From LMUY01 sp964245075 (GTDB taxonomy: Bacteria; Pseudomonadota; Alphaproteobacteria; Acetobacterales; Acetobacteraceae), in contig CAXTLC010000013.1 of assembly GCA_964245075.1 (NCBI GenBank), positions 6,686 through 70,685 on the forward strand: a DNA stretch of 64,000 nt, written 5' to 3'. A program made the position numbers and the translations under genes. Below, piece after piece: positions 17,222-30,068 of this stretch. The notes under the pieces were generated by a model, which saw only the letters and a list, made by a program, of their open reading frames with translations, searched no databases and was not told where the DNA came from. Each line of letters starts with the position of its first letter. Position 1 is the stretch's first letter.

Positions 17222-18370
17222 ATGCGCCTGGCGGTGCTGAAGGAAACGGCCGCTGCGGAAACGCGCGTCGCCGCGACACCCGAGACAGTCAAGAAACTCG
17301 CAGCCCTCGGAATGACCGTAGCCGTGCAGTCCGGCGCCGGCGCGCTCGCCTCCATAAGCGACGCGGAGTACGCCGCGGCCGGGGCCGAGGTGGCCGCCGA
17401 TGCCGCAGCCGTCCTCGCCGGGGCCACGGTCGTGTTCGCCGTGCAGATGCCGGAAGCCGCCATCCGCGCCCAGCTTGCGCGCGGCACCTTGCTGGTGTGC
17501 GTCGCCAATGCCTCGCTCGACCCGGCGCTCGCCCCCGGCCTGGCCGAGGCCGGGATCGACGTCGCGGCCATGGAGCTGCTGCCGCGCATCACCCGCGCGC
17601 AGTCGATGGACGTGCTGTCCTCCCAAGCCAACCTCGCCGGCTACCGCGCGGTGATCGAGGGCGCGGGCGCGTTCGACCGCGGGTTCGCCATGATGATGAC
17701 CGCCGCCGGCACCGTGCCGCCCGCCCGCGTGTTCGTGGTGGGCGCGGGCGTCGCCGGGTTGCAGGCCATCGCCACCGCACGCCGTTTGGGCGCCATCGTG
17801 TCCGCCACGGACGTGCGGCCGGCCGCCAAGGAGGAGATCCGCTCGCTCGGCGCCACCTTCGTCGGCGTGGAGGATGAGGAGTCCGCCGGGCAGACCGGCG
17901 CCTACGCCCGCACCATGAGCGAGGCGTTCCGGGCCAAGCAGGCCGAGCTGATGAAGGCCACCGTCGCCAAGAACGACCTGGTGATCTGCACCGCCCTGGT
18001 CGCCGGCGGCAAGGCGCCCGTCATCGTCACCGCCGAGATGGTGGCCGGGATGAAGCCCGGCAGCGTCGTCGTGGACCTCGCGGCGGACGCCGGCGGCAAT
18101 TGCGGCGCCACCGTGCCCGGCGAGCTGACCACGACCGGGAACGGCGTCAAGGTGCTCGGCTGGCGCAATTGGCCCGGCCGCATTCCCGTGGCCGCCAGCA
18201 ACCTCTACTCCCGCAACCTGCTGACCTTCCTGACCACCTTCTGGGACAAGGAGGCGAAGCTGCCCAAGCTGCCGGAGGACGACGCCATCGTGCAGGGCAC
18301 CATGCTCACCCGCAACGGCGCCGTCGTGCACGAGCGCTACAAGCCCCAACCGGCCGGAGCCGCCGCATGA
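17222..18370 (+). CDS. pntAA: NAD(P) transhydrogenase subunit alpha part 1 (NAD-binding domain I)
   Basis: This is the soluble dI component of the proton-translocating transhydrogenase, which transfers hydride from NADH to NADP+ using the proton gradient. The 382-residue protein opens MRLAVLKETAAAETRVAATPE, has the Rossmann motif VVGAGVAGLQAIATARRLGA and the mobile-loop region. The RBS AAGGA lies 9 nt before the ATG. As in Rhodospirillum-type enzymes the alpha chain is split in two, and this gene overlaps pntAB by ATGA. Confidence 0.95.
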   Translation: MRLAVLKETAAAETRVAATPETVKKLAALGMTVAVQSGAGALASISDAEYAAAGAEVAADAAAVLAGATVVFAVQMPEAAIRAQLARGTLLVCVANASLDPALAPGLAEAGIDVAAMELLPRITRAQSMDVLSSQANLAGYRAVIEGAGAFDRGFAMMMTAAGTVPPARVFVVGAGVAGLQAIATARRLGAIVSATDVRPAAKEEIRSLGATFVGVEDEESAGQTGAYARTMSEAFRAKQAELMKATVAKNDLVICTALVAGGKAPVIVTAEMVAGMKPGSVVVDLAADAGGNCGATVPGELTTTGNGVKVLGWRNWPGRIPVAASNLYSRNLLTFLTTFWDKEAKLPKLPEDDAIVQGTMLTRNGAVVHERYKPQPAGAAA

Positions 18371-18783
18371 ACCCGACCACCTTGGCCGACCAGGCCAACA
18401 CCCTCTCGCACCAGGCGCGGGTCCTGGCGTTCAACGCCCGCCTGGTGGCGAACCAGGCCGGCGATGTCCTGGCCCCCGTGGGCGCCGCGGTGGAGCCGTT
18501 CATCTACCTGCTCGCCGTGTTCCTGATGGCCTGCTTCGTGGGCTACTACGTGGTGTGGAACGTCACGCCGGCGCTGCACTCGCCGCTGATGGGCGTCACC
18601 AACGCCATATCCTCCGTGATCATCGTGGGCGCCATGCTGGCGACCGGGCTGGGCGACACGGTCGCCGCCAAGGTGTTCGGCTTCCTGGCGGTCACCCTCG
18701 CGTCGGTCAACATCTTCGGCGGCTTCACCGTGACGCAGCGGATGCTGGCCATGTTCCGGCCGCGCACCCTGGTCAAGAAGTAG
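18367..18783 (+). CDS. pntAB: NAD(P) transhydrogenase subunit alpha part 2 (membrane domain)
   Basis: The 138-residue membrane protein corresponds to the C-terminal membrane part of the alpha subunit. It has an N-terminal amphipathic stretch of about 45 residues, then about four membrane helices, including PFIYLLAVFLMACFVGYYVVW and VTLASVNIFGGFTVTQRML. It forms the proton channel with PntB. The start overlaps the pntAA stop, and pntB begins 11 nt after its stop. Confidence 0.95.
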   Translation: MNPTTLADQANTLSHQARVLAFNARLVANQAGDVLAPVGAAVEPFIYLLAVFLMACFVGYYVVWNVTPALHSPLMGVTNAISSVIIVGAMLATGLGDTVAAKVFGFLAVTLASVNIFGGFTVTQRMLAMFRPRTLVKK

Positions 18784-18794
18784 GGCCTGGCGGA

Positions 18795-20204
18795 ATGTCC
18801 CCCAGCCTGACCGCGCTCGCCTACCTCGTCGCCGCCGTCCTGTTCATCCTGGCCCTGCGGGGCCTTTCCAACCCGACCAGCTCGCGTCGGGGCAACGCGT
18901 TCGGCGTGGCCGGCATGGCGATCGCCATCGTGGCGACCCTGCTGCGCTCCGGCATGTCCGGCAGCGGCTACGCGCTGATCATCGCCGGCATCGCCATCGG
19001 CGGCGCGATCGGCGTCACCGTCTCGCGCCGGATACAGATGACGTCCCTGCCGCAGTTGGTGGCGGCGTTCCACTCGCTGGTGGGCCTGGCAGCCGTGTTC
19101 GTGGCCGCCGCCGCGCTCAATGCCCCGGCGGCGTTCGGCATCGGCACGCCCGGCCACATCTACGGCGAGAGCCTGGTGGAGATGAGCATCGGCCTGGCGA
19201 TCGGCGCGATCACCTTCACTGGGTCGCTGATCGCGTTCGCAAAGCTGCAAGCGCTGATGAAGGGAACGCCGATCACCTTCAAGTACCAGCACCCGCTGAA
19301 CGCGGCGCTGGGCGTGCTGCTGCTGGCGCTGGTCATCGTGTTCTGCGTGACGGCAAGCCAGGCCGTGTTCTGGCTGATCGCGCTGGTGGCGCTGGCGCTG
19401 GGCTTCCTGCTGATCATCCCAATCGGCGGCGCGGACATGCCGGTGGTGGTGTCCATGCTGAACAGCTACTCCGGCTGGGCGGCGTGCGGCATCGGCTTCA
19501 CCATCCAGAACCTGGCGCTGATCATCACCGGCGCGCTGGTCGGCGCATCGGGCGCGATCCTGTCCTACATCATGTGCAAGGGCATGAACCGCTCGATCTT
19601 CAACGTGCTGCTGGGCGGCTTCGGCACCGGAAGCGGCGCGATGGCGGCGGCGGCGGGCGCAGGCGGCGAGCAGCGGTCCGTCAAGTCCGGCAACGCGGAC
19701 GACGCCGCCTTCATCATGAAGAACGCATCCAAGGTGATCGTCGTGCCCGGCTACGGCATGGCGGTGGCCCAGGCGCAGCACGCCTTGCGTGAGATGGCGG
19801 ACCTGCTGAAGGCGGAGAACGTGACCGTCAAATACGCCATCCACCCGGTCGCCGGGCGGATGCCGGGCCACATGAACGTGCTGCTGGCCGAGGCGAACGT
19901 GCCGTATGAGGACGTGTTCGAACTGGAGGAGATCAACAACGACTTCTCCACCGCGGACGTGGTTTACGTGATCGGCGCCAACGACGTGACCAACCCGGCC
20001 GCCAAGACGGACAAGACGTCCGCGATCTACGGCATGCCGATCCTGGAGGTGGAGAAGGCGGCGACCGTGCTGTTCATCAAGCGCTCGATGGCGTCAGGCT
20101 ACGCGGGGGTGGAGAACGAGCTGTTCTTCCGGCCCAACACGATGATGCTGTTCGCCGACGCGAAGAAGATGACGGAGGAGATCGTGCAGGCGTTGGGGCG
20201 TTGA
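18795..20204 (+). CDS. pntB: NAD(P) transhydrogenase subunit beta
   Basis: The 469-residue beta subunit has an N-terminal domain with about nine membrane helices (1-265) and the C-terminal NADP-binding dIII domain (about 290-469), with VVPGYGMAVAQAQHAL as the nucleotide-binding motif and GRMPGHMNVLLAEANVPY downstream. Together with PntAA and PntAB it completes the NADPH-generating transhydrogenase. The three genes form one operon divergent from oxlT. Confidence 0.95.
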   Translation: MSPSLTALAYLVAAVLFILALRGLSNPTSSRRGNAFGVAGMAIAIVATLLRSGMSGSGYALIIAGIAIGGAIGVTVSRRIQMTSLPQLVAAFHSLVGLAAVFVAAAALNAPAAFGIGTPGHIYGESLVEMSIGLAIGAITFTGSLIAFAKLQALMKGTPITFKYQHPLNAALGVLLLALVIVFCVTASQAVFWLIALVALALGFLLIIPIGGADMPVVVSMLNSYSGWAACGIGFTIQNLALIITGALVGASGAILSYIMCKGMNRSIFNVLLGGFGTGSGAMAAAAGAGGEQRSVKSGNADDAAFIMKNASKVIVVPGYGMAVAQAQHALREMADLLKAENVTVKYAIHPVAGRMPGHMNVLLAEANVPYEDVFELEEINNDFSTADVVYVIGANDVTNPAAKTDKTSAIYGMPILEVEKAATVLFIKRSMASGYAGVENELFFRPNTMMLFADAKKMTEEIVQALGR

Positions 20205-20220
20205 AGAGGGCGCAGTGGAG

Positions 20221-20865
20221 TCACTGTGGGCAAACCCCAGTCGCAAGCCGGCGGCGCACGACGTAGCTCCGCAATCCCTCAACCGGCATGAGGCCGTTGC
20301 GGTGAATAACCCTGTGGCAATTCGCGCAAAGACCAACCAAGTCCGAGAGCTTCGTCATCCCCGGCTCAATTTGCGACGATAGAGGTCTAATGTGATGGGC
20401 TTCGATGTAACCCATCCCAAACCGGCCATAAGCCGCCTCGAAGTCGAACTCACATGCCCGACACCGAAGATCAGACAGGGAATGCTTGAACGCCTTGATC
20501 AGTTCACTCGACCTTTCCCGACGCAGGTGCAGGCGGAGGTTTAGACGCCCCTCTTCGGCCTGAATAAAAGGTTCGGTGCCGTCAAAGACGGCGTCCGCGT
20601 CGGATGGGCGCAACGTGTCGCACCGCAGCCGCCAGATACCTTGGCGTGCAGCAACGCCGTGCACGCTGGCAAACAGCGACACGCCACCTTTGAAGCTCTG
20701 CGCCTCAGCACAACGCTCCTGCAAGCGCCCTCGGACGCTTGCGGCGACGTCGTTCGGCAGAGGTGGACAGGCTGTCGCCAACACACGCCGCACGATCTCG
20801 TCGATATGAGCCACGCCGCCGAGAAACGACAGCGCGTCAACGATGAGTTCGACTGTGACTGGCAT
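20221..20865 (-). CDS. HNH endonuclease with N-terminal winged-helix domain
   Basis: The 214-residue protein has a C-terminal HNH nuclease domain: IEAHHIRPLSS (His157/His158), then LVGLCANCHRVIHRN with Cys180, Cys183, the central Asn/His and a final His188. An upstream CRACEF pair (Cys135, Cys138) completes a structural zinc site. Residues about 4-80 (IVDALSFLGGVAHIDEIVRRVL through GGVSLFASVHG and GIWRL) resemble the HARE-HTH/restriction-associated winged helix. The coding DNA is less GC-rich than its neighbours: 33 of 60 bases are G or C in 20341-20400. This suggests recent acquisition. It may be an orphan restriction or defence nuclease; no methyltransferase is adjacent. Confidence 0.8.
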   Translation of the reverse strand: MPVTVELIVDALSFLGGVAHIDEIVRRVLATACPPLPNDVAASVRGRLQERCAEAQSFKGGVSLFASVHGVAARQGIWRLRCDTLRPSDADAVFDGTEPFIQAEEGRLNLRLHLRRERSSELIKAFKHSLSDLRCRACEFDFEAAYGRFGMGYIEAHHIRPLSSQIEPGMTKLSDLVGLCANCHRVIHRNGLMPVEGLRSYVVRRRLATGVCPQ

Positions 20866-20945
20866 TTACTTCGCTGTCTGAATTAGGCGGCCCGCCTGAG
20901 CTTAGGCCTGCACGGACCGATAGCATACGATTGTCTCTAAGGCGG

Positions 20946-21614
20946 TCAGAAATCCAGGTCCGCATAATGCGCCGGCGGTGTCACTCCCATCACGCGATCC
21001 GTCAGGATCGGGCGGAAGGAGGGGCGGGATTTCATCCGTGCGTACCAGTCGCGCGCTGCGGGGACCGCGTGCCAGTCCACGTCCCCGCAAAAATCCAGTG
21101 TCGAGAGGTGCCCGGCCGCGGCCAGGTCGGCCAGCGACAGCGCATTGCCCCCCAGCCATTTGCGACTCTCCGCCAGCCAGCCGATGTAGGTCAGGTGGTT
21201 CTTGAGGTTGATGAACCCCACCCGCAGGGCGTTCGCATTGGGATGCCCGGTCCCGGACAGGCGCTTGAGGACCTTCTCGCCATATAGATTGCGCGTCACC
21301 TCCTGCGCGAACTGCCCGTCCAGCCAGGCGACCAGGCGGCGCACCTCCACTCGTTCCGCCAAGGTATGGCCCAGAAGCGGCATATCAGGGTATGCCTCCT
21401 CCAGGTACTCGCAGATCACGCTGGAGTCGGGGATCGCCAGCCCGTTCTCCTCCACCAGCGTCGGGACCGAACCGGCGGGGTTCAGCGCCAAGTAGTCCGG
21501 CCGGCGCTCCCATGGTTTCTCCAGCCGCAGCTCGAACCCGAGCCGCTTCTCCGCCATGGCGAGGCGGACCTTGCGCGCATAGGGCGAGAGCGGGAGATGG
21601 TAAAGCAGTCGCAT
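20946..21614 (-). CDS. fzlA: GST-fold FtsZ-binding protein FzlA
   Basis: The 222-residue protein has a glutathione-S-transferase fold: thioredoxin-like N-domain MRLLYHLPLSPYARKVRLA, the NPAGSVPTLVEE cis-Pro region and SSVICEYLEEAYP, then a helical C-domain. The C-terminal tail ending PPAHYADLDF is, from memory, characteristic of alphaproteobacterial FzlA, which binds FtsZ and promotes constriction rather than conjugating glutathione. The active-site position has Ser-Pro in place of a catalytic Tyr/Cys. A generic GST annotation is the alternative. Confidence 0.75.
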   Translation of the reverse strand: MRLLYHLPLSPYARKVRLAMAEKRLGFELRLEKPWERRPDYLALNPAGSVPTLVEENGLAIPDSSVICEYLEEAYPDMPLLGHTLAERVEVRRLVAWLDGQFAQEVTRNLYGEKVLKRLSGTGHPNANALRVGFINLKNHLTYIGWLAESRKWLGGNALSLADLAAAGHLSTLDFCGDVDWHAVPAARDWYARMKSRPSFRPILTDRVMGVTPPAHYADLDF

Positions 21615-21772
21615 CGGGCGGGGTTATGGCACCCGTGCCGGGCCGCGCCAATCACCGGCTCGGCGGAGCGGGCGATCATCTTGGCCGGGGGGAACCAGGC
21701 CGTCCGCGACATGGTGTTCCAGGGGAGCCTGCGCGCAGCGGCCGGTGACCGCCCGCGCATGCGCCGCCAGGG
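21615..21772. other. Intergenic stretch with no recognised gene
   Basis: The plus-strand frame ending at 21776 reads through here (ERAIILAGGNQAVRDMVF...), but it overlaps fzlA antisense and has no clear start. I see no operator or terminator that I can support. Confidence 0.4.
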
Positions 21773-26278
<4,506 letters not shown>

Positions 26279-26317
26279 AGTGGAACTCCCTTGAGAATCG
26301 ATTTTCTTCAATTTCCT

Positions 26318-26350
26318 CCCTCTTCCCCCGGGAAAGGGCCGGGGTGAGGG
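26318..26350. repeat. GC-rich palindromic intergenic repeat, copy 2
   Basis: In the 123-nt gap between gltD and gltB lies a degenerate copy of the palindromic repeat (CCCTCTTCCCCCGGGAAAGGG followed by CCGGGGTGAGGG). It shares its arrangement with copies at 10877 and 46356. In this mRNA it would form a hairpin just upstream of the gltB ribosome site and could affect the GltD:GltB ratio. Confidence 0.55.
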
Positions 26351-26401
26351 CGGCGGGCCGTCGCACGCAATCGTTTACGGACGCAGAACCCGCACGGAGC
26401 C

Positions 26402-27832
26402 TTATTCCGCCGCGACGGCCATGGCCGCCTGCTGCATCCATTCGTGCATGCGCGCCGCCGCGTCCCGTCCGTCCTTGATCGCCCACACCACCAGGCTCGC
26501 CCCGCGCACGATGTCGCCGGCCCCGAACACGCCGGGCAGGTTGGTCATCTGCGTGCGATGGTCCACGGCGAGGGTTCCCCAGCGGCTGACCTCCAGGCCG
26601 GGGACGCCCCACAAGCGCGGCAGCTCCTCCGGATCGAAGCCGAGCGCCTTGATCACGAGATCGGCCGGCACGGTGATGCGCTCGCCCGACGGCTCGACCG
26701 ACTGGCGGCCGGACGGGTCCGGCGTGCCGAGCCGCATCCGGGCCACGCGCACTCCGGTCACGGCCCCATCACCCAGGAAGGCTTCGGGCGCAGACAGCCA
26801 GACGAACTCGACCCCCTCTTCCTGCGCGTTCTTCACTTCGCGCATGGAGCCGGGCATGTTGGCCTGGTCGCGGCGGTACAGGCACTTGACGGAGGCGGCG
26901 CCCTGGCGGACTGCGGTCCGCACGCAATCCATCGCCGTGTCGCCGCCGCCGATCACCACCACGTTCTTGCCGGCGGCGTCCAGCGCGCCGCTGTCGAAGG
27001 CCGGGACGTCGTCACCCAGGCCCTTGCGGTTGGACGCGGTGAGGAAATCCAGCGCCGGCACGATCCCGTCCAGCCCGGCGCCCGGCCCGCCGATGTCCCG
27101 CGGCTTGTAGACGCCGGTGGCGATCAGCAGGGCGTCATGCCGGGCGCGCAGCTCGTCCCAGGCCAGCCCCTCGCCGACCCCGGCGCCAAGATGGAACTGG
27201 ATGCCGCCATCCTCCAGCAGCTTCCAGCGCCGCAGCACGATCTCCTTCTCCAGCTTGAAGCCGGGAATGCCGTAGATCATCAAGCCGCCGACACGGTCGT
27301 ATCGGTCATACACGTGCACTTGGTAGCCGCGGGCGCGCAGCATCTCGGCCGTGGCCAGCCCTCCCGGGCCGGCGCCGATGATGCCGACCGATTGCGCCCG
27401 CTCCTGCCTCGGGCGCAGCGGCTTGACCCAGCCCTGCGTCCACGCGGTGTCCGTGATATACCGCTCGACCGCGCCGATCGTGACGCTTTCGAAGCCCTTC
27501 TCGATGACGCAGTTGCCCTCGCACAAGCGGTCCTGCGGGCAGATGCGGCCGCAAATCTCGGGGAAGTTGTTGGTGGCGGAGCTGACCTCGTACGCCTCCT
27601 CCAGCCGCCCTTCCGCCGTGAGCTTCAGCCAGTCGGGGATGTTGTTGGAAAGCGGGCAGTGCACGGAGCAGAACGGGATGCCGCATTGGCTGCACCGGCT
27701 GGCCTGCGCGCTGGCCGCAACCGGGTCGAAACGCCGGTAGATCTCCGCGAAATCCTCGCGCCGCTCCGGCACGCCGCGCTTTTGCGGCGTTTGCTGCGGC
27801 AGGCGGACGAACTGGAGCATGCGGTCAACCAT
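26402..27832 (-). CDS. gltD: Glutamate synthase (NADPH) small subunit
   Basis: The 476-residue FAD and iron-sulfur subunit passes electrons from NADPH to GltB. The N-terminal Cys clusters that bind two 4Fe-4S centres are visible (CSQCGIPFCSVHC and CGRICPQDRLCEGNC). They are followed by the FAD motif VGIIGAGPGGLATAEML and the NADPH motif VVVIGGGDTAMDCVRTA. The C-terminal VFGAGDIVRGASLVVWAIKDGRDAA is typical of the family. Here gltD precedes gltB. The less GC-rich 160 nt upstream (27833-27995) probably contain the promoter. Confidence 0.96.
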   Translation of the reverse strand: MVDRMLQFVRLPQQTPQKRGVPERREDFAEIYRRFDPVAASAQASRCSQCGIPFCSVHCPLSNNIPDWLKLTAEGRLEEAYEVSSATNNFPEICGRICPQDRLCEGNCVIEKGFESVTIGAVERYITDTAWTQGWVKPLRPRQERAQSVGIIGAGPGGLATAEMLRARGYQVHVYDRYDRVGGLMIYGIPGFKLEKEIVLRRWKLLEDGGIQFHLGAGVGEGLAWDELRARHDALLIATGVYKPRDIGGPGAGLDGIVPALDFLTASNRKGLGDDVPAFDSGALDAAGKNVVVIGGGDTAMDCVRTAVRQGAASVKCLYRRDQANMPGSMREVKNAQEEGVEFVWLSAPEAFLGDGAVTGVRVARMRLGTPDPSGRQSVEPSGERITVPADLVIKALGFDPEELPRLWGVPGLEVSRWGTLAVDHRTQMTNLPGVFGAGDIVRGASLVVWAIKDGRDAAARMHEWMQQAAMAVAAE

Positions 27833-27995
27833 CGTTCCCTCTCTGGAGCGTTGCAGCGGCTATACGCATACCCAGCATCCTTTGCGAGCGAAATGTCTTT
27901 AGTAAGTCAGTACGTCTGTCCTAAATTACGGCGGCAGGCCGGAGCTGGCTTTTAGCCCCAATAGAATGCAGCAGAGTGCGGCCGGATCGGCCCTT

Positions 27996-28958
27996 TCACG
28001 CCGGCACCCGCTCCAGCTTTCCACCCCCGGGCCGGTAACGGTGAAGGTACTCCGGAACGATCAACTCGACAGGTGTCGGCGTGATGCCAAGTTCCGCCAG
28101 CCCAGCCACGCCCGGCGTCACGACATTGTCGCGGGACAGCAACAGCAACTGGTCGCGGGTGAACGGCTTGCTCGGCAGCTTCTCGGCAAAGGCGGCCTGA
28201 AAGCGCGCCAAGCCCATCGGAATATTGACCAACCGCCGCCGGCGCCGGGTTTCTTGCAGGATGAAGGCAAGGATTTCGCGGAACGTCCAAACCTTTGGAC
28301 CGCCAAGTTCGAACGTCTTTCCGGCCGTGTCCGGCCCGGTCAGGCCCGCCATCGCCGCGTCCGCCACGTCGCCCACGTAAACGGGCTGCATCCTGGTGGC
28401 GCCGGAGATCACCGGCATGAACGGCAGGATCTGCGCCATGCTGGCGAAGCGGTTGAAGAACTGGTCCTCGGCCCCGAACACCAGGGACGGACGCAGCACC
28501 GTGGCGGCCGGCATGGCGGCGAACACGGCCGCCTCGCCTTCGCCCTTGGTGCGGGCATACACGCTCCGGCTAGCCGGGTCCGCGCCGATCGCGGAGACGT
28601 GGACCATCCGCCCCACCCCTGCCGAGGCTGCCAGGGACGCGATGCGCCCGGCTCCTTCCACCTGCAAGCGGGTGAAATCGCCCGCCCGGCGTTCCGCCAG
28701 GATGCCGACTAGGTTCACCACGAGGTCGGCGTCCTCGACGGCGCGGGCGATCGTGGCTTCCTGCCCAAGGGAGGCGAACATCGGCACGATCTGGCCCACG
28801 CGGCCCATCGGGCGGAGGAACATGGCCCCCTCCGTGTCGCGCACCGCCACCCTGGTCACGTAGCCGAGTGCCGCGAGCCGCTTGACGACGTAGCGGCCGA
28901 TGAACCCCGACCCGCCGAACACGGTTGCCACATTCCTGGTGTCCGTGGACCTCGACAT
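27996..28958 (-). CDS. NDUFA9-like NAD(P)-dependent SDR-family protein (complex I accessory type)
   Basis: A 320-residue atypical/extended short-chain dehydrogenase. The N-terminal nucleotide motif is VFGGSGFIGRYVVKRL, then LVVNLVGILAE and the YARTKGEGEAAV segment, where Tyr-x3-Lys is altered to Tyr-x2-Thr-Lys. The pattern, including RPSLVFGAEDQFFNRFA, matches the complex I NDUFA9 subunit family, which binds NADPH without known turnover in mitochondria. In bacteria the role is unclear; a ubiquinone-related or structural function is possible. Confidence 0.85.
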   Translation of the reverse strand: MSRSTDTRNVATVFGGSGFIGRYVVKRLAALGYVTRVAVRDTEGAMFLRPMGRVGQIVPMFASLGQEATIARAVEDADLVVNLVGILAERRAGDFTRLQVEGAGRIASLAASAGVGRMVHVSAIGADPASRSVYARTKGEGEAAVFAAMPAATVLRPSLVFGAEDQFFNRFASMAQILPFMPVISGATRMQPVYVGDVADAAMAGLTGPDTAGKTFELGGPKVWTFREILAFILQETRRRRRLVNIPMGLARFQAAFAEKLPSKPFTRDQLLLLSRDNVVTPGVAGLAELGITPTPVELIVPEYLHRYRPGGGKLERVPA

Positions 28959-29119
28959 CGCGCACCCTCTCGTTTCGCTCTCCTCCCATATGCGGCGGAT
29001 GCGCTCGCCTCAAGCTGCCACGTTGGCCCGCATCGAAAGAGGCTCGCTGTTTCTGGCGTCCCACTTGGGGCGCGCCGGCTTCTCCGGTCAGCCTGAAAGC
29101 GCGTTAATTCAATTCGGCA

Positions 29120-29148
29120 TTGACGTCCCCGGGCCTGCCCGCTACATC
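29120..29148 (+). promoter_or_regulatory. Likely promoter of tRNA-Leu
   Basis: TTGACG (29120-29125), a 17-nt spacer and TACATC (29143-29148) lie upstream of the tRNA, which begins 27 nt later. Spacing and the -35 hexamer fit a sigma-70-type promoter. Confidence 0.5.
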
Positions 29149-29174
29149 GCCGCTCCACCGCACGCCGCGTGCAT

Positions 29175-29261
29175 GCCCAGGTGGCGGAATTGGTAGACGC
29201 GCAGGTTTCAGGTACCTGTGGCCGCAAGGTCGTGAAAGTTCGAGTCTTTTCCTGGGCACCA
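29175..29261 (+). tRNA. tRNA-Leu (anticodon CAG)
   Basis: This is a type II tRNA of 87 nt including the encoded CCA. The acceptor arms GCCCAGG and CCTGGGC pair perfectly. The anticodon stem CAGGT/ACCTG encloses the loop TTCAGGT, giving anticodon CAG, which reads CUG, a heavily used Leu codon in this GC-rich genome. A long variable arm and a T arm with TTCGAGT follow. Confidence 0.95.
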
Positions 29262-29322
29262 CCCCGCCGCGTGAGCGATCGAGACAGACGCGCCCAAGCG
29301 GCGCTTGCAAGGCGCGACACCC

Positions 29323-29973
29323 TTGACCACCCAGTTCGCGCCGAATGCGACCATCCATCTCCACGGCGGAGACTTGCCGGAAGACGTGTCCTTCGGCCCC
29401 ATGGTCGCGGTCGACACCGAAACCATGGGCCTGAATTGGCACCGCGACCGGCTCTGCCTGATCCAGCTCTCGGCGGGGGACGGCACCGCCCACCTGGTGC
29501 AGCTCGTCCCGACTTCGCTCGGCGGCACTGGCACCGACTGTCCCAACCTGAAGCGGCTGCTGGCGGACCCGGCCGTGGTCAAGCTGATGCACTTCGCCCG
29601 GTTCGACGTCGGCATCCTGCAACACAGCCTCGGCATCACCGTGGCCCCGGTGCGCTGCACCAAGATCGCCGCCAAGCTGGTCCGCACCTTCACCGAGCGG
29701 CACGGCCTGCGTGACCTGTGCCGGGAGCTGCTGGGGGTGGAGATCAGCAAGCAGCAGCAAACCTCCGACTGGGGCGCGGTCGAGCTGACTTCCGACCAGC
29801 TCGCCTATGCCGCGTCCGACGTGCTGCACCTGCATGCGCTGTGGGCCAAGCTGGAAGCGTTGCTGCGGCGGGAGAACCGGCTGGCGCTCGCGGAGGCGTG
29901 CTTCGCCTTCCTGCCTGCCCGCACCCGGCTGGACGCGCTCGGCTATGAGCAGTCCGACATCTTTGCACACTAG
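29323..29973 (+). CDS. rnd: Ribonuclease D (short form)
   Basis: This 3'-5' exoribonuclease trims tRNA and small RNA ends. The 216-residue protein is a single DEDDy exonuclease domain: VAVDTETMGL (DxE), MHFARFDVGIL and YAASDVLHLH (the Y-x3-D motif). The C-terminal HRDC domains of enterobacterial RNase D are absent, as in many alphaproteobacterial homologues. TTG 29323 is preferred (AAGG about 10 nt upstream, start MTTQFAPNATIHLH); TTG 29305 is an alternative. It lies directly behind a tRNA gene. Confidence 0.9.
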   Translation: MTTQFAPNATIHLHGGDLPEDVSFGPMVAVDTETMGLNWHRDRLCLIQLSAGDGTAHLVQLVPTSLGGTGTDCPNLKRLLADPAVVKLMHFARFDVGILQHSLGITVAPVRCTKIAAKLVRTFTERHGLRDLCRELLGVEISKQQQTSDWGAVELTSDQLAYAASDVLHLHALWAKLEALLRRENRLALAEACFAFLPARTRLDALGYEQSDIFAH

Positions 29974-29985
29974 AAGCGCGCGATT

Positions 29986-30001
29986 TGGCATGATTTTTGG
30001 A
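29986..30001 (+). promoter_or_regulatory. Sigma-54-like motif upstream of kdsD operon (weak)
   Basis: TGGCATGATTTTTGGA resembles the -24/-12 element (TGGCAY-N5-TTGCA), but the critical -12 GC is GG. It lies 68 nt before kdsD, in an operon that ends with rpoN itself. A separate sigma-70-like pair, TTGACC (30032) and TATCAT (30057), lies between it and the gene. Confidence 0.25.
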
Positions 30002-30068
30002 TAGCTGAGCGCGCCCGCATCGCGCTTCGCATTGACCGCGCCGCCGTGCCTGGCCATATCATAACCGC

